NCBI RefSeq assembly: GCF_017745215.1
Contig: NZ_JAGHZV010000001.1
Location: 372,001-436,000, forward strand
Reading direction: 5' to 3'
Source: Sphingomonas sp.
Lineage (GTDB): Bacteria > Pseudomonadota > Alphaproteobacteria > Sphingomonadales > Sphingomonadaceae
Length of the DNA stretch: 64,000 bases
Numbering within the stretch: the first letter of the stretch is position 1; the number at the start of each line of letters is the position of its first letter. Positions 45,049-55,537 of the stretch are shown here, piece after piece. The position numbers and the translations under genes were made by a program. Under the pieces are notes generated by a model. It ran no database searches and was not told the DNA's origin. It was given only the letters and a program-made list of their open reading frames with translations.

Positions 45049-45067
45049 TTATCACAAAGTGTGATCA
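45049..45067. promoter_or_regulatory. GntR operator, site 2 (with an overlapping second palindrome)
   Basis: TTATCACA-AAG-TGTGATCA, matching the locus palindrome at 15 of 16 arm positions. A second perfect palindrome, ATCACT-ATC-AGTGAT (45064-45078), overlaps its right end. The pair lies between the Rieske gene (start 44993) and the TonB receptor gene (start 45175). Confidence 0.75.
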
Positions 45068-45174
45068 CTATCAGTGATAATGCACGAGATCAACGTGCGC
45101 TGAGGAGAGGGTGGCCTGCGGCGGCAACGGGTGCCGGGCGGGGGAGGGCTAGACTAGGAGCTAGGGGGGTTATC

Positions 45175-47346
45175 ATGAGAATGATCCAGTTCACGGCCGC
45201 CGTTTTCCTGACCGGCGCCAGCTTCCTTCCCGCCGTGGCGCTCGCGCAGGCGAGCGACGCCGCGTCCGACACCGAGATCGTCGTGACCGCGCAGAAGCGC
45301 GAGCAGCTGGCGTCCGACGTGCCGATCAGCATGACCGCGATGAGCGGCGCCGAGCTCGACCGGCGCGGCGTCAACAGCACGCTCGATCTCGCCAATTACG
45401 TGCCGGGCCTGGCGATCGGGCAGAACACCGGCGACGGCGACTTCCCGTTCATCTCGCTGCGCGGCGTGTCGATGCGCGACTTCGCCGACACCAACGAGAG
45501 CCCGTCCGCCGTCTACATCGACGATTTCTACAAGGCCAATCTGATGGGCCTCGACGGGCAGACCTTCGATCTCGACCGGGTCGAGGTGCTGCGCGGGCCG
45601 CAGGGCACGCTCTACGGCCGCAACGCCACGGGCGGCCTGATCAAGTTCGTGACGAAGAAGCCGGGCGACACGCTCGACGGCTATGTCACCGCCCAATACG
45701 GCAGCTACAACGAGATCAAGGTGGAGGGCGCGGTCGGCGGGCCGATCGCCAACGGCATCTCCGCCCGTATCTCGGCGGTCCATCACGAGCACGACGGCTG
45801 GCTGGAGAATATCTATCCCGGCCGGCCGGACGGCAACGCGCTCGACACCACGGCGGTGCGCGGCCAGCTGCTGATCGAGCCGACGGACTCGTTCAGCGCG
45901 CTGGCCACCGTGCAATATTACAAGAACGACAATGACGCGGGCAACCTGTTCGGCCATTCGGTGGTGGCGGTGAACGCGCAGGGCCTGGCGGTGGCCAATC
46001 CCAATCCGGCGGCGACCGACTCGTTCGGCTACCGCCAGCCCGTCCGCGACGACCCGCGCTTCACCAATTCGGATCGCGACGCCTATCTGAAGAGCGAGCA
46101 GCTCACTGCCACCGGCAGGCTGGAATACAAGGCGGGCGACGTCTCGCTCATCTCGGTCACCGGCTATGAGTGGAGCAAGAAGGACCAGGCGTCGGACAGC
46201 GATTCCTCGCCGTTCGACATCCGCGGCACCGAGGCGCATCCGCGCGGCAAGCAGTTCAGCCAGGAGCTGCGTGCGCAGGGCGAAAGCGGTCCGGTCACCT
46301 GGATCGTCGGCGGCTATTATCTGAACTATCACGTCTACGGCTACCAGAAGCGCTATCGCGGCCCGGTCATCGGCTTCAGGCCCAACGTGACCTATGATCT
46401 CAAGACCGACTCCTATGCGCTGTTCGCCAATGCGGACTGGTCGCTGGGCGACGTGACGCTGACCGGCGGCCTGCGCTACAGCAAGGAGAAGAAGAAGTAC
46501 GCGCTGACCAACGGCGAGTTCGGGGTGGTGTTCAACGAGACCACGGCGGGCGCGCTGGCGAAGCAGGACGACGACAACGTCAGCTTCAACGCGCGGGTGA
46601 GCTACAAGCCGGTCGCCGATACCCTCCTCTATGCCGGCGTGGCGCGCAGCTACAAGGGCGGGACGTTCAACGTCGGCTATACCGCGATCGCCTTCAACGC
46701 GATCCCGGTGAAGCCCGAGCAGCTGACCAGCTACGAAGCCGGGGTGAAGCAGCGGTTCGGCGACCTGGTCTCGGTCGACGTGTCGGCATTCTATTATGAT
46801 TACAAGGACTCGCAGGCGTTCCAATATGACGGGACCCTGGGCACGGCGACCACCTTCAACCGCGATGCCACCGTGTACGGCGCCGAGCTGGAGGCGCATG
46901 CGCGGCCGGTGAAGGGCCTCGAGCTGGGCCTCCTGGTCTCCTATCTCGATGCGACGCTGAAGGACGTCAACCTGCCGTCGGGCGGCGCGGTGGTCGACAC
47001 GCGGATGCCGCTCTCGCCCAAATGGACCGTGACCGGCCTCGCCGCCTATACCGTCGACCTCGGCGGCAGCGGCAGCATCCGGATCGGCGGCGACGTGACT
47101 CGCCGCAGCTCGCAATATTTCGACGCGTACAACAGCCCCTATCATTATGAGCCGGGCTATACCGTCGCCAATGCGAGCGTTTCCTGGACGAGCCAGAACG
47201 GCAAGCTCGAGCTCGAGGCGTTCGCCAAGAACATCGGCGACACGGTCTATCGCACCTATTCGTTCGACCTCTCGGTCTCGCTGCTGGCGACCGACGTGTG
47301 GGGCCGGCCGCAATGGTTCGGCGGCGGCGCGACGTTCCGCTTCTGA
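45175..47346 (+). CDS. TonB-dependent receptor of the catabolic locus
   Basis: 723 residues from the ATG at 45175, with AGGGGGG upstream. Signal peptide to about AVALAQA; TonB box-like EIVVTAQKREQ; plug motifs FISLRGVSMRDFADTNESP and VEVLRGPQGTLYGRNATGG; 22-strand barrel ending GGGATFRF. The size and the AQKREQ box place it with the FyuA/pesticin-like receptors common in sphingomonads, which often carry aromatic or small xenobiotic substrates. Lying under operator site 2, it probably brings the locus substrate across the outer membrane. Confidence 0.92.
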   Translation: MRMIQFTAAVFLTGASFLPAVALAQASDAASDTEIVVTAQKREQLASDVPISMTAMSGAELDRRGVNSTLDLANYVPGLAIGQNTGDGDFPFISLRGVSMRDFADTNESPSAVYIDDFYKANLMGLDGQTFDLDRVEVLRGPQGTLYGRNATGGLIKFVTKKPGDTLDGYVTAQYGSYNEIKVEGAVGGPIANGISARISAVHHEHDGWLENIYPGRPDGNALDTTAVRGQLLIEPTDSFSALATVQYYKNDNDAGNLFGHSVVAVNAQGLAVANPNPAATDSFGYRQPVRDDPRFTNSDRDAYLKSEQLTATGRLEYKAGDVSLISVTGYEWSKKDQASDSDSSPFDIRGTEAHPRGKQFSQELRAQGESGPVTWIVGGYYLNYHVYGYQKRYRGPVIGFRPNVTYDLKTDSYALFANADWSLGDVTLTGGLRYSKEKKKYALTNGEFGVVFNETTAGALAKQDDDNVSFNARVSYKPVADTLLYAGVARSYKGGTFNVGYTAIAFNAIPVKPEQLTSYEAGVKQRFGDLVSVDVSAFYYDYKDSQAFQYDGTLGTATTFNRDATVYGAELEAHARPVKGLELGLLVSYLDATLKDVNLPSGGAVVDTRMPLSPKWTVTGLAAYTVDLGGSGSIRIGGDVTRRSSQYFDAYNSPYHYEPGYTVANASVSWTSQNGKLELEAFAKNIGDTVYRTYSFDLSVSLLATDVWGRPQWFGGGATFRF

Positions 47347-47439
47347 ACCCGATCGGTCGGAGCGGTCACTCCCGCTCCGGCCGGCGAACCGAAGACCAGA
47401 ACCGCCGGCGGATATGACCGGCGGCACGGGAGAAGAACG

Positions 47440-48600
47440 TTGCCGCAGATCCGGCGGATCGAAACCTTCGAAGTCCAGCTTCCCACGCGCCGCCGGCACC
47501 AATGGACCGGCCTGACCGAGGCGATCGGCCGCTACCTGATGGTGCGCGTGACCGACAGCGACGGGCGGACCGGCTGGGGCGAGGCGCCCGCGCTCAAGGA
47601 CTGGGGCGGCGAGTTCGGCCGCTATTTCGGCGAGAGCACCCGCATCGCCAAGCTGGTGATCGAAAGCTATCTGGCGCCCGCCGCCGCCGGCATCGAACTC
47701 GGCAACATGGCCGGCCTCCACGCGCGGATGGACGCCGCGATCAAGGGCTACCCCTACGCCAAGGCTGCCCTGGACGCAGCGGTGTACGACCTGACCGGCC
47801 AGTGGCTGGGCGTGCCGGTGCACGTGCTGCTGGGGGGCGCGGCGCGCATGGCGGTGCCGGTGACGCATTCGATCGGGCTGATCCCCTATGACGAGGCGGT
47901 CGCGGAAGCGGCGCAGGTCGCCGCCGAGGGCATCCGGACGATCAAGATCAAGGTCGGCGTCGATCCGGCCCGCGACGTCGCTCTCGTCCACGGCGTGCGC
48001 GACGCGGTCGGCGATGCGGTCGCGCTCTGCATCGACGCGAACGAAGGCTATGCCACGCCCGGCGAGGCGATCTCGGTCTACCGCGCGATCGCCGGCTGCC
48101 GGATCGCCTATTTCGAGCAGCCGGTCGCCGGCATCGACCGCGTCGGCCAGGTCGCCGCCGCGATCGACGCGCCGGTGATGGCCGACGAGAGTGCGTGGAC
48201 CGCGCACGATGCTTTTCAGATCGCCAAGAAGCGCGCCGCCCAGATCGTCTCGATCTACACCACGAAGCCGGGCGGGCTCTACCGCGCGATGGAGGTGGCG
48301 GCGGTATGCCGGGCGGCGGGCATCGTCTGCAACATCAACGGATCGGTCGAGACCGGCGTCGGCAACCTCGCCAACATCCATCTGGCGGCGGCAGCGCCGG
48401 CGGCGACGCTGTCGTGCGTGGTGCCGGTCTCGACGCCGGCGGCATGGCAGAACGGGCAGGTCGGCGGAATCTATTATACCGACGACCTCCTCGTCGATCC
48501 GATGCGGCTGGTGGACGGCGCCATCCAGGTGCCGACTGCGCCCGGCATGGGCATCGTGATCGACGAGCAGAAACTGGAGCAATATCGTGTCCGTGATTGA
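47440..48600 (+). CDS. Enolase superfamily enzyme (mandelate racemase/muconate lactonizing type)
   Basis: 386 residues from the TTG at 47440 with GGGAGAAG upstream. The barrel carries the KxK motif (K169, K171 in IKIKV), metal ligands D199 (IDANEGY), E226 (FEQP) and D249/E250 (ADES), and a late Lys in TTKPGG. This is the MLE/dipeptide-epimerase-like subgroup, in which Lys residues on both sides of the site abstract and return a proton. It could racemise an amino-acid derivative or cycloisomerise an intermediate. It overlaps the next gene by 14 bases. Confidence 0.88.
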   Translation: MPQIRRIETFEVQLPTRRRHQWTGLTEAIGRYLMVRVTDSDGRTGWGEAPALKDWGGEFGRYFGESTRIAKLVIESYLAPAAAGIELGNMAGLHARMDAAIKGYPYAKAALDAAVYDLTGQWLGVPVHVLLGGAARMAVPVTHSIGLIPYDEAVAEAAQVAAEGIRTIKIKVGVDPARDVALVHGVRDAVGDAVALCIDANEGYATPGEAISVYRAIAGCRIAYFEQPVAGIDRVGQVAAAIDAPVMADESAWTAHDAFQIAKKRAAQIVSIYTTKPGGLYRAMEVAAVCRAAGIVCNINGSVETGVGNLANIHLAAAAPAATLSCVVPVSTPAAWQNGQVGGIYYTDDLLVDPMRLVDGAIQVPTAPGMGIVIDEQKLEQYRVRD

Positions 48601-49750
48601 GGAAGCCCGATCCGCAACGCCGATCCTCGTGCGTCAGGCCGAGGCGATCCGCGCCGCCGGGCTCGACGCGCTGATCTCCTGCTCTCCGGAGAATTTCGCC
48701 TATGCGACCGGCTTCGTCGTGCCCTCGCAGACGCTGATCCGGCATCGCCACGCGATGGCGATCGTCGAGCCGGACGGCGCGCTTTCGCTGCTCGGCGTCG
48801 ACATGGAGGAGAGCACGATCCGGCTGCGCGCGCCGGGCGTGCCGCTGACCGTCTGGCAGGAGTTCGACGACAATGCGGTGGCGCGGCTCGTCGAGCATCT
48901 GCGCGCGCGCGGCCTGGATCGCGGGCGGATCGGGATCGAGTTCGATTATCTGCCCGCGCGCGACCTGCTGGCGTTGCGCGCAGCGTTGCCCGACGTACGG
49001 TTCGAGCCCGGCGAGCATATTCTTGCCCGGCTGCGCCAACTCAAGACGCCGGAGGAGATTGCGCTGCTGCGCCGCTTGTCGCGCATGGCCGACCAGGCGA
49101 TCACCGACGCGCTCGCCGAGACGCGTGCCGGCGATACCGAGATGCAGATCGCCGCGCGGCTGACGCGCAACGTCTACGCGCTGGGCGCCGAGCAGTTCAA
49201 GCTGATGATCGTCGCCACCGGCGAGCGCAGCCAGCTCCCGAACGTCGGCCCCACCGAGCGCGCGATCGAGCCGGGCGACGTGTGCCGGGTCGAGATCTTC
49301 ACGGTGATCGGCGGCTATCAGGCGGGCGTGTGCCGCACCGCCGTGGTCGGTCACGCCCCGCCGATGGCCGCCGAGATCTGGGCGGTGCTGGTCGAGTGTA
49401 AATACCGGATCATGGAGATGGTCCGCCCAGGGGCGAGCTGCCGCGCGGTCTATGACGCATTCATCGCGATGCTGGCGGCGCACGACCTGCCGCCGATCTC
49501 GTTCGTCGGCCACGGCATCGGGCTGCACCTCCACGAGGACCCCTATCTCGGACGCGCGCCGATCCTGGGGCGGCCGGAGGCGGACGCCGTGATCGAGGAA
49601 GGCATGGTGCTTGGGTTCGAGCCGCTGTGCTATCGCACCGGCCATGGCTTCGGAATGCAGAACAAGGACATGCTGCTGGTGACGGCCGACGGATGCGAGC
49701 TGCTGTCCGACTATGCGGACACCGACCGGCTGATCGTGATCGGCGGCTGA
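48587..49750 (+). CDS. M24-fold protein, creatinase-like hydrolase
   Basis: 387 residues from the GTG at 48587 (GGAGC upstream). N-terminal creatinase domain (residues 1-150), then the pita-bread fold. The metal-binding Asp pair of M24 peptidases is not kept: the stretch reads VEIFTVIGGYQAGVCRT, and the final Glu is also altered (FGMQNKDM). The catalytic His of GHGIGLHLHEDP and the Glu of GFEPLCYRTGHGFG remain. That pattern fits metal-independent creatinase-type amidinohydrolases better than Xaa-Pro peptidases. Its stop overlaps the next start (TGATG). Confidence 0.82.
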   Translation: MSVIEEARSATPILVRQAEAIRAAGLDALISCSPENFAYATGFVVPSQTLIRHRHAMAIVEPDGALSLLGVDMEESTIRLRAPGVPLTVWQEFDDNAVARLVEHLRARGLDRGRIGIEFDYLPARDLLALRAALPDVRFEPGEHILARLRQLKTPEEIALLRRLSRMADQAITDALAETRAGDTEMQIAARLTRNVYALGAEQFKLMIVATGERSQLPNVGPTERAIEPGDVCRVEIFTVIGGYQAGVCRTAVVGHAPPMAAEIWAVLVECKYRIMEMVRPGASCRAVYDAFIAMLAAHDLPPISFVGHGIGLHLHEDPYLGRAPILGRPEADAVIEEGMVLGFEPLCYRTGHGFGMQNKDMLLVTADGCELLSDYADTDRLIVIGG

Positions 49751-51164
49751 TGCGCACGCTGATCGAGCATCTGGATTTCGCAATCACTGTCGACGCGGAC
49801 GACACGGTGCTGCGCGACGCGGCGCTGCTGGTCGAGGACGACCGGATCGCCGACATCGGCCCGGACGCGGCGGTGCGCGCGCGGATGGAGTTGGCGCCGG
49901 ACCGCGTGGTCGACGGACGGATGCTGGGCGTCTGCCCCGGCCTGATCGACAGTCACGTGCATCTGTCGGAGACGCTGTCGCGCGCGGTCTTCCCCGACAA
50001 TCTCACCACCCGCGCCTGGGTGTTCAACTGGGCCAAGCCCTTCTACGCCTTCATCACCGCCGAGGACGAATATTGGGGCGCGATGCTCGGCATCACCGAG
50101 ATGCTGCGTGCCGGCACCACCTGCTTCCTCGACATGGGCTCGCAATATGATCCCGGCATCGCCGTGCGCGCGATCGGCGAGACCGGCATCCGCGGCATCA
50201 CCGGCCGCCATGCCGCCGACAATCCCCCCGCCGAGCTGCCGCGCGGCTGGACGCAGGCGATGGTCGAGCATCATTTCTTCCCCGATTCCGCGACCGCGCT
50301 GGCCGAGCTGGAGCGCTGCGTGCTCGCGCACAACGGCGCCCATGGCGGGCGGGCGCGGTGCTGGGTGAACATCGAGGGCAAGGAGCCGTGCACGCTCGAG
50401 CTGCACGTCGGCGCGCGCGCGCTGGCCGAGCGGCTGGGCGTCGGCACCACCTACCACCTCGCCACCTCGATCGAGGAAGCCAAAGTGTGCGAGGCCAAGC
50501 ACGGCGTGTGGCCGCTCACCCGGATCGAGCAGGCCGGCGGCTTCGGCCGCAACCTGGTGATCGCACATTGCGTGGCGGTGCAGGACGAGGAGGTCGCGCT
50601 GCTCGCCCGCGACGGCGTGAGCGTGGCCTTCTGCCCCTGCTCGTCGTTCAAGCTGGGCAAGGGCGCGACCGCGATCGGGAAATATCCCGAGATGGTCGAT
50701 GCCGGCGTCGCGGTCGGGCTCGGCACCGATGGGGTGTCGGCGGCGGGGACGATGAACCTGCTGCGGCAGGTGCCGATGGTCGCGGGCATGTTCAAGGACG
50801 CGCGGCTGAAGCCCGACGTGTTCGTCGCGCGCCAGGCGATGCGGGCCGCCACCATCGACGGCGCCCGCGCGCTGATGTGGGATGACGAGATCGGATCGCT
50901 CGAGGCCGGCAAGAAGGCCGATTTCGTCCTGTTCGACCTCGATCATGTCGAATGGACGCCGTTCCTCGATCCGCTCCAGGCGCTCGTCTATTCGGCGTCG
51001 AGCGCGTCGATCCACGAGACCTGGGTCGACGGGCAGGCGCTGTTCAGCGGGGGCAGGGTGGTCACGGTCGACGAGCGCGCGATCCGCGCCAAGGCGCGCG
51101 AGCTCGCCGCCGCCGCCGTGCGCCGGGCGGGGCTGCACGAGGACGTCGCGACGACGACGACGCT

Positions 51165-51183
<19 letters not shown>
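49750..51183 (+). CDS. Amidohydrolase of the TRZ/ATZ (chlorohydrolase/deaminase) family
   Basis: 477 residues from the ATG at 49750. Metal ligands: DSHVH (H69, H71), His in TTYHLATS, His in VIAHCVAV, and Asp in LGTDGVSAAG. This is the AtzA/TrzN/S-adenosylhomocysteine-deaminase branch that hydrolyses amino, chloro or alkylamino groups from N-heterocycles. The extended C-terminus (RAIRAKARELAAAAVRRAG) is normal for the branch. It overlaps the converging GTPase gene by 19 bases. A substrate with an aromatic N-ring is the natural inference. Confidence 0.88.
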
Positions 51184-52115
<932 letters not shown>

Positions 52116-52124
52116 GCTCGGGCC

Positions 52125-52841
52125 CTAGAGCGGCGAGGCGAACGGGCCCGACAGCGTTTCCGACACCTGCTCGCGGATCAGATGCTTGCCGGTCGCGCGG
52201 ATGTCGCGGGCGATGTGCCGCTTGACGCGGGCCGCGTCGCCGTCCCGGATCGCGTCGATCACTTCGTCGTGCGCGGTGGCGTCCCACGGCATGTCGGGCG
52301 AGATCAGCGAGAAATACATTGTCGGGCCGCTCTGCAGCCACAGCGATTCGATGATCGGCGTGAGCACTTCCGATCCCGCCGCCTCGTAGATGGTGAAGTG
52401 GAATGCCTGGTTGTATTCGAGGCAGCCGAGGATGTTGCGCTTGTAGATCGCGGTCTTGAGCGCGCCGTTGATCGGCCGCAGCCGCTCGGCCAGCGCCTCG
52501 CCGTCGCCCTTGCAGGCGATGCCGGCGGCCATGCTCTCCACTGCCTCGCGCACGTCGAAGATCTGCTGGATGCGCTCGGGCGACAGGCGGGGCACCCGCA
52601 CCGATCCGTTCGGCATCTCCTCCAGCGCGTGCGCGGCGACCAGCTGGCGCAGCGCCTCGCGCACCGGCATCGCGCTGGTGCCGAAACCGGCGGCCAGCTT
52701 GCGCAGGCTCATCACCTGGCCCGGCACGAACGCGCCGATCATCAGCCCGCGCCGAAGCCGGTTCAGCACCTGGTCCTGGACGTGGCCGCGCTTCCTGGGC
52801 GCTTCCTCGGTCGTCTCTTCCGCAATCGCGTTCGCCAGCAT
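52125..52841 (-). CDS. GntR family transcriptional regulator, FCD (FadR-like) subfamily
   Basis: 238 residues. The winged helix spans about residues 20-85: VLNRLRRGLMIGAFVPGQVM, SLRKLAAGFGTSAMPVREAL and RQLVAAHALEEMPNGSVRVP. The all-helical FCD ligand domain follows, with the metal-binding His/Asp positions in DVREAVESMAAGIA, FHFTIYEAAG and ATAHDEVIDAIRDGD. Three matching 19-bp palindromes at 37443, 45049 and 52935, one of them at its own promoter, make it the likely repressor of the whole locus and of itself, with a pathway intermediate as inducer. Confidence 0.92.
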   Translation of the reverse strand: MLANAIAEETTEEAPRKRGHVQDQVLNRLRRGLMIGAFVPGQVMSLRKLAAGFGTSAMPVREALRQLVAAHALEEMPNGSVRVPRLSPERIQQIFDVREAVESMAAGIACKGDGEALAERLRPINGALKTAIYKRNILGCLEYNQAFHFTIYEAAGSEVLTPIIESLWLQSGPTMYFSLISPDMPWDATAHDEVIDAIRDGDAARVKRHIARDIRATGKHLIREQVSETLSGPFASPL

Positions 52842-52934
52842 CGAATGTTCCTCTGCATGGGCCGTCGGTCCGTAACGCTTGCCGTACGGCCGCTGCCTCG
52901 TTCATCCCGTGCTGCTCTTGACATTTAAATAGCG

Positions 52935-52953
52935 TGATCACAAGCTGTGATCA
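52935..52953. promoter_or_regulatory. GntR operator, site 3 (perfect palindrome)
   Basis: TGATCACA-AGC-TGTGATCA, perfect 8-bp arms around three bases. It lies 94 bp upstream of the gntR start and 55 bp upstream of the ABC transporter operon, so it can serve both autoregulation and control of the transport genes. Confidence 0.8.
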
Positions 52954-53007
52954 TATCCAAAACGGTTGGGCGCGGCGCGGGCCCGCCTCTCGGGAACGCA
53001 GCCTATC

Positions 53008-54000
53008 ATGCGACGACCGCATTGTCACATCCTCGCGAGTGCGCTGCTCCTCGTCACGCTGCTGGCGGCGCCGCTCGCGGCGCAGGCGGCCGAGCCGCTG
53101 AGCGTGCGGTTCAGCTGGCGGCTGAAGGGCGAATATGCCGCCTTCTACCTGGGCCAGGAGCGGGGGCTGTTCGCGCGCGCCGGGCTGGATGTGCGCTTCG
53201 GCGAAGGCGCGGGGCCCCAGGCCGCGGTGGCGGGGCTGATCCACGGCGGCGACGATCTGGTGGTGATGCCGGGCATCTTCGCGATCTCGGCGATCCAGAT
53301 GGGCGCGCCGATCCGGATCGTCGCGCTGTACCAGCCGCAGGCGCCGGTGCTGCTGGTGTCGCACGCCGACCATCCCGTGGTGCGCCCCGAGCAGCTGGCG
53401 GGGCGCTCGCTCGCCTATTCGCTCGGCGAGCCGACCACCGCCTATCTGACGACCTTCTGCGGGATCAACCGGATCGATTGCGGCCGGATCACCCGCATCA
53501 TCATGGATTCGCGCGCGCGCATCCCCTATTTCCTGCAGCGGCGCGTCGATCTGATCAGCGTCTACCGGACCACCGACCTGCCGGTGCTGGAGGACAAGGC
53601 GGGGCCGCTCGCCGTGCTCGATCTCGCCGCCTATGGCCTGCACATTCCCGGCATGGCCGTGGTGGCGAGCGAGCGCACCATCGCGGCCCGGCCGCAGGCG
53701 CTGCGCCGCTTCCTCGCCGCGACCGCCCAGGCCTTTGCCGCGACGCGCCGCGATCCGCTGGCGGCCAGCCGGGCGATCCAGCGCGTGTGGGTGGCCGGGC
53801 CGAAGCCCAAGGTGGTCGATGCGCAGGTACGCGCGACGATGGCGACGATCCCGGCAGTGCCGGGCCGCGCGCTGGGCTGGATCGATCCGGCGCTGGTCCG
53901 CGCCGGGCTGGAACTGGTGCGCAGGGAGAATCATTCGCGGCCGGCCAAGCCGATCCAGGCCTTCTACACCAACGCGTTGCTGCCGCAGGTGCAGTCGTGA
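53008..54000 (+). CDS. ABC transporter substrate-binding protein, NMT1/THI5-like
   Basis: 330 residues from the ATG at 53008. Signal peptide MRRPHCHILASALLLVTLLA ending near QAAE. The periplasmic binding fold reads LSVRFSWRLKGEYAAFYLGQERGLFARAGLDV, typical of the NMT1/SsuA/ThiY family, which binds thiamine precursors, sulfonates, pyrimidines or riboflavin-like rings. It starts the plus-strand operon SBP, permease, ATPase, opine-dehydrogenase-like, dipicolinate-synthase-like, dihydropyrimidinase-like and on. A nitrogen-heterocycle ligand fits both the family and the locus but is not proven. Confidence 0.9.
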   Translation: MRRPHCHILASALLLVTLLAAPLAAQAAEPLSVRFSWRLKGEYAAFYLGQERGLFARAGLDVRFGEGAGPQAAVAGLIHGGDDLVVMPGIFAISAIQMGAPIRIVALYQPQAPVLLVSHADHPVVRPEQLAGRSLAYSLGEPTTAYLTTFCGINRIDCGRITRIIMDSRARIPYFLQRRVDLISVYRTTDLPVLEDKAGPLAVLDLAAYGLHIPGMAVVASERTIAARPQALRRFLAATAQAFAATRRDPLAASRAIQRVWVAGPKPKVVDAQVRATMATIPAVPGRALGWIDPALVRAGLELVRRENHSRPAKPIQAFYTNALLPQVQS

Positions 54001-54752
54001 GCCTCGGCCTGCGCGGGTTCGGCTGGCTGCCCCCGGCGCTGCTGGTGCTGACGCTGCTCGCGGCGTGGCAACTGGCGGTGCCGGCGTTCGGTATCTCGGA
54101 TTTCATCCTGCCGACGCCGCTGGCGATCGCCGCGCGGATGGCGAGCGACTTTCCGCTGCTGCTCTCGAACGCGCTGGTGACCGGCGGCGAGGTGCTGGCC
54201 GGCTATGCGCTGGCGGTGGCGACGGGCGTGCCGCTGGCGCTCGCTGCCTTCCATTGGCCGCGGTTCGAGCGCGCCGCTTATCCGTTGCTCGTCGCGCTGC
54301 AGACGGTGCCGAAGGTTGCGCTGGCGCCGCTGCTGATCCTCTACCTCGGCTATGGCTGGGCGCCCAAGATCGCGCTGGCGTTCGTGATCTCCTTCTTCCC
54401 GATCACCGTCGCCACGATGGTGGGGCTGCACGCGCTGGAGCCGGGCTATGTCGACCTGATCCGGTCGCTGGGCGGCAGCGAGCGCGACGTGCTGGTGAAG
54501 GTGCGGCTGCCGGCCGCGCTGCCGAACCTGTTCGCCGGGCTGCGCATCGCGATCTCGCTGGCGGTGATCGGCGCGATCCTGGGCGAATATGTCGCGGCCG
54601 AAAAGGGGCTGGGCTTCCTGCAGCTCCAGGCGAACGCGCAGTTCGACGTGACGCTGAACTTCGCGGCGATCGTGGCGATCTCGCTGCTGGGGCTGGCGTT
54701 CTACTATGCGGTCGCCGCCGTCGAGCGGCTTTGCGTGCCGGCCAGGGCATGA
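53997..54752 (+). CDS. ABC transporter permease (SsuC/TauC/RibX family)
   Basis: 251 residues from the GTG at 53997, overlapping the binding-protein stop (GTGA). Six hydrophobic segments. The BPD-transporter EAA loop reads EPGYVDLIRSLGGSERDVLVKVRLPAALPNLFAGLR. Inner-membrane channel of the NMT1-type importer. Its stop overlaps the ATPase start by four bases. Confidence 0.92.
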   Translation: MSLGLRGFGWLPPALLVLTLLAAWQLAVPAFGISDFILPTPLAIAARMASDFPLLLSNALVTGGEVLAGYALAVATGVPLALAAFHWPRFERAAYPLLVALQTVPKVALAPLLILYLGYGWAPKIALAFVISFFPITVATMVGLHALEPGYVDLIRSLGGSERDVLVKVRLPAALPNLFAGLRIAISLAVIGAILGEYVAAEKGLGFLQLQANAQFDVTLNFAAIVAISLLGLAFYYAVAAVERLCVPARA

Positions 54753-55537
54753 GCTCCGCGCCCGCCAGCGTCCGCGCCAGCGGGCTCGCCAAGACCTATT
54801 GGGCCACGGGAGGCGCGATTGCCGCGCTCGACGGGATCGACCTGGCGATCGAGCCCGGAGCCTTCGTCGCCGTCGTTGGCCCGAGCGGGTGCGGGAAGAG
54901 CAGCCTGTTGTCGATCCTGGCGGGGTTGCAGCCGGCGTCCACCGGCACGGTCGAGATCGACGGAGCCGCGGTCGCCGGGCCGCATCCGAAGATGGGGATG
55001 ATCTTCCAGTCCGATTGCCTGTTGCCGTGGCGGACGGTGCTGCAGAACGTGCTGCTGCCGTTCGAGGTGCGCCGGACCGATCCGCGCGCTCACGAGCCGG
55101 CGGCGCGGGCGCTGCTGGCGCAGGTAGGCCTCGCCGGGTTCGAGGCGCGGCGGCCGGATGAATTGTCGGGCGGCATGCGGCAGCGCGTGGCGATCTGCCG
55201 CGCGCTGATCCAGGAGCCGGGGCTGCTGCTGATGGACGAGCCGTTCGGTGCGCTCGATGCGCTCACCCGCGAGCAGATGACGACCGATCTCCAGGCGCTG
55301 TGGCTGCGCATCCGCAACACGGTGGTGTTCATCACCCACGGGATCGACGAGGCGGTGTTCCTGGCGGACCGCGTGCTGGTGATGAGCCCGCGCCCCGGCC
55401 GGATCGCGCTCGACCTCGCCATAGACCTGCCGCGCCCGCGGCGCTGGAGCGAGATGATCGAGGCGCCCGCGTTCCGGCGAGCGGTGCGCGACATCCGCGC
55501 CGCGTTCGAGGCGCAGGGGGTGCTCGTTGCCGGCTGA
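54749..55537 (+). CDS. ABC transporter ATP-binding protein (SsuB/TauB family)
   Basis: 262 residues. Walker A GPSGCGKSS, Q-loop IFQSDCLLPWRT, signature LSGGMRQRVAICRAL, Walker B LLLMDEPFGALDALT and the H-loop FITHGIDEAV are complete. It energises uptake with the two preceding genes. Start overlaps the permease stop (ATGA), and the following gene begins 11 bases before its end. Confidence 0.95.
   Translation: MSSAPASVRASGLAKTYWATGGAIAALDGIDLAIEPGAFVAVVGPSGCGKSSLLSILAGLQPASTGTVEIDGAAVAGPHPKMGMIFQSDCLLPWRTVLQNVLLPFEVRRTDPRAHEPAARALLAQVGLAGFEARRPDELSGGMRQRVAICRALIQEPGLLLMDEPFGALDALTREQMTTDLQALWLRIRNTVVFITHGIDEAVFLADRVLVMSPRPGRIALDLAIDLPRPRRWSEMIEAPAFRRAVRDIRAAFEAQGVLVAG

Noticed and set aside
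45154..48582. 1142-codon open frame on the minus strand
   Set aside because: It is antisense to the TonB receptor and enolase-superfamily genes, with low-complexity Arg/His/Asp-rich content and no recognisable domain.
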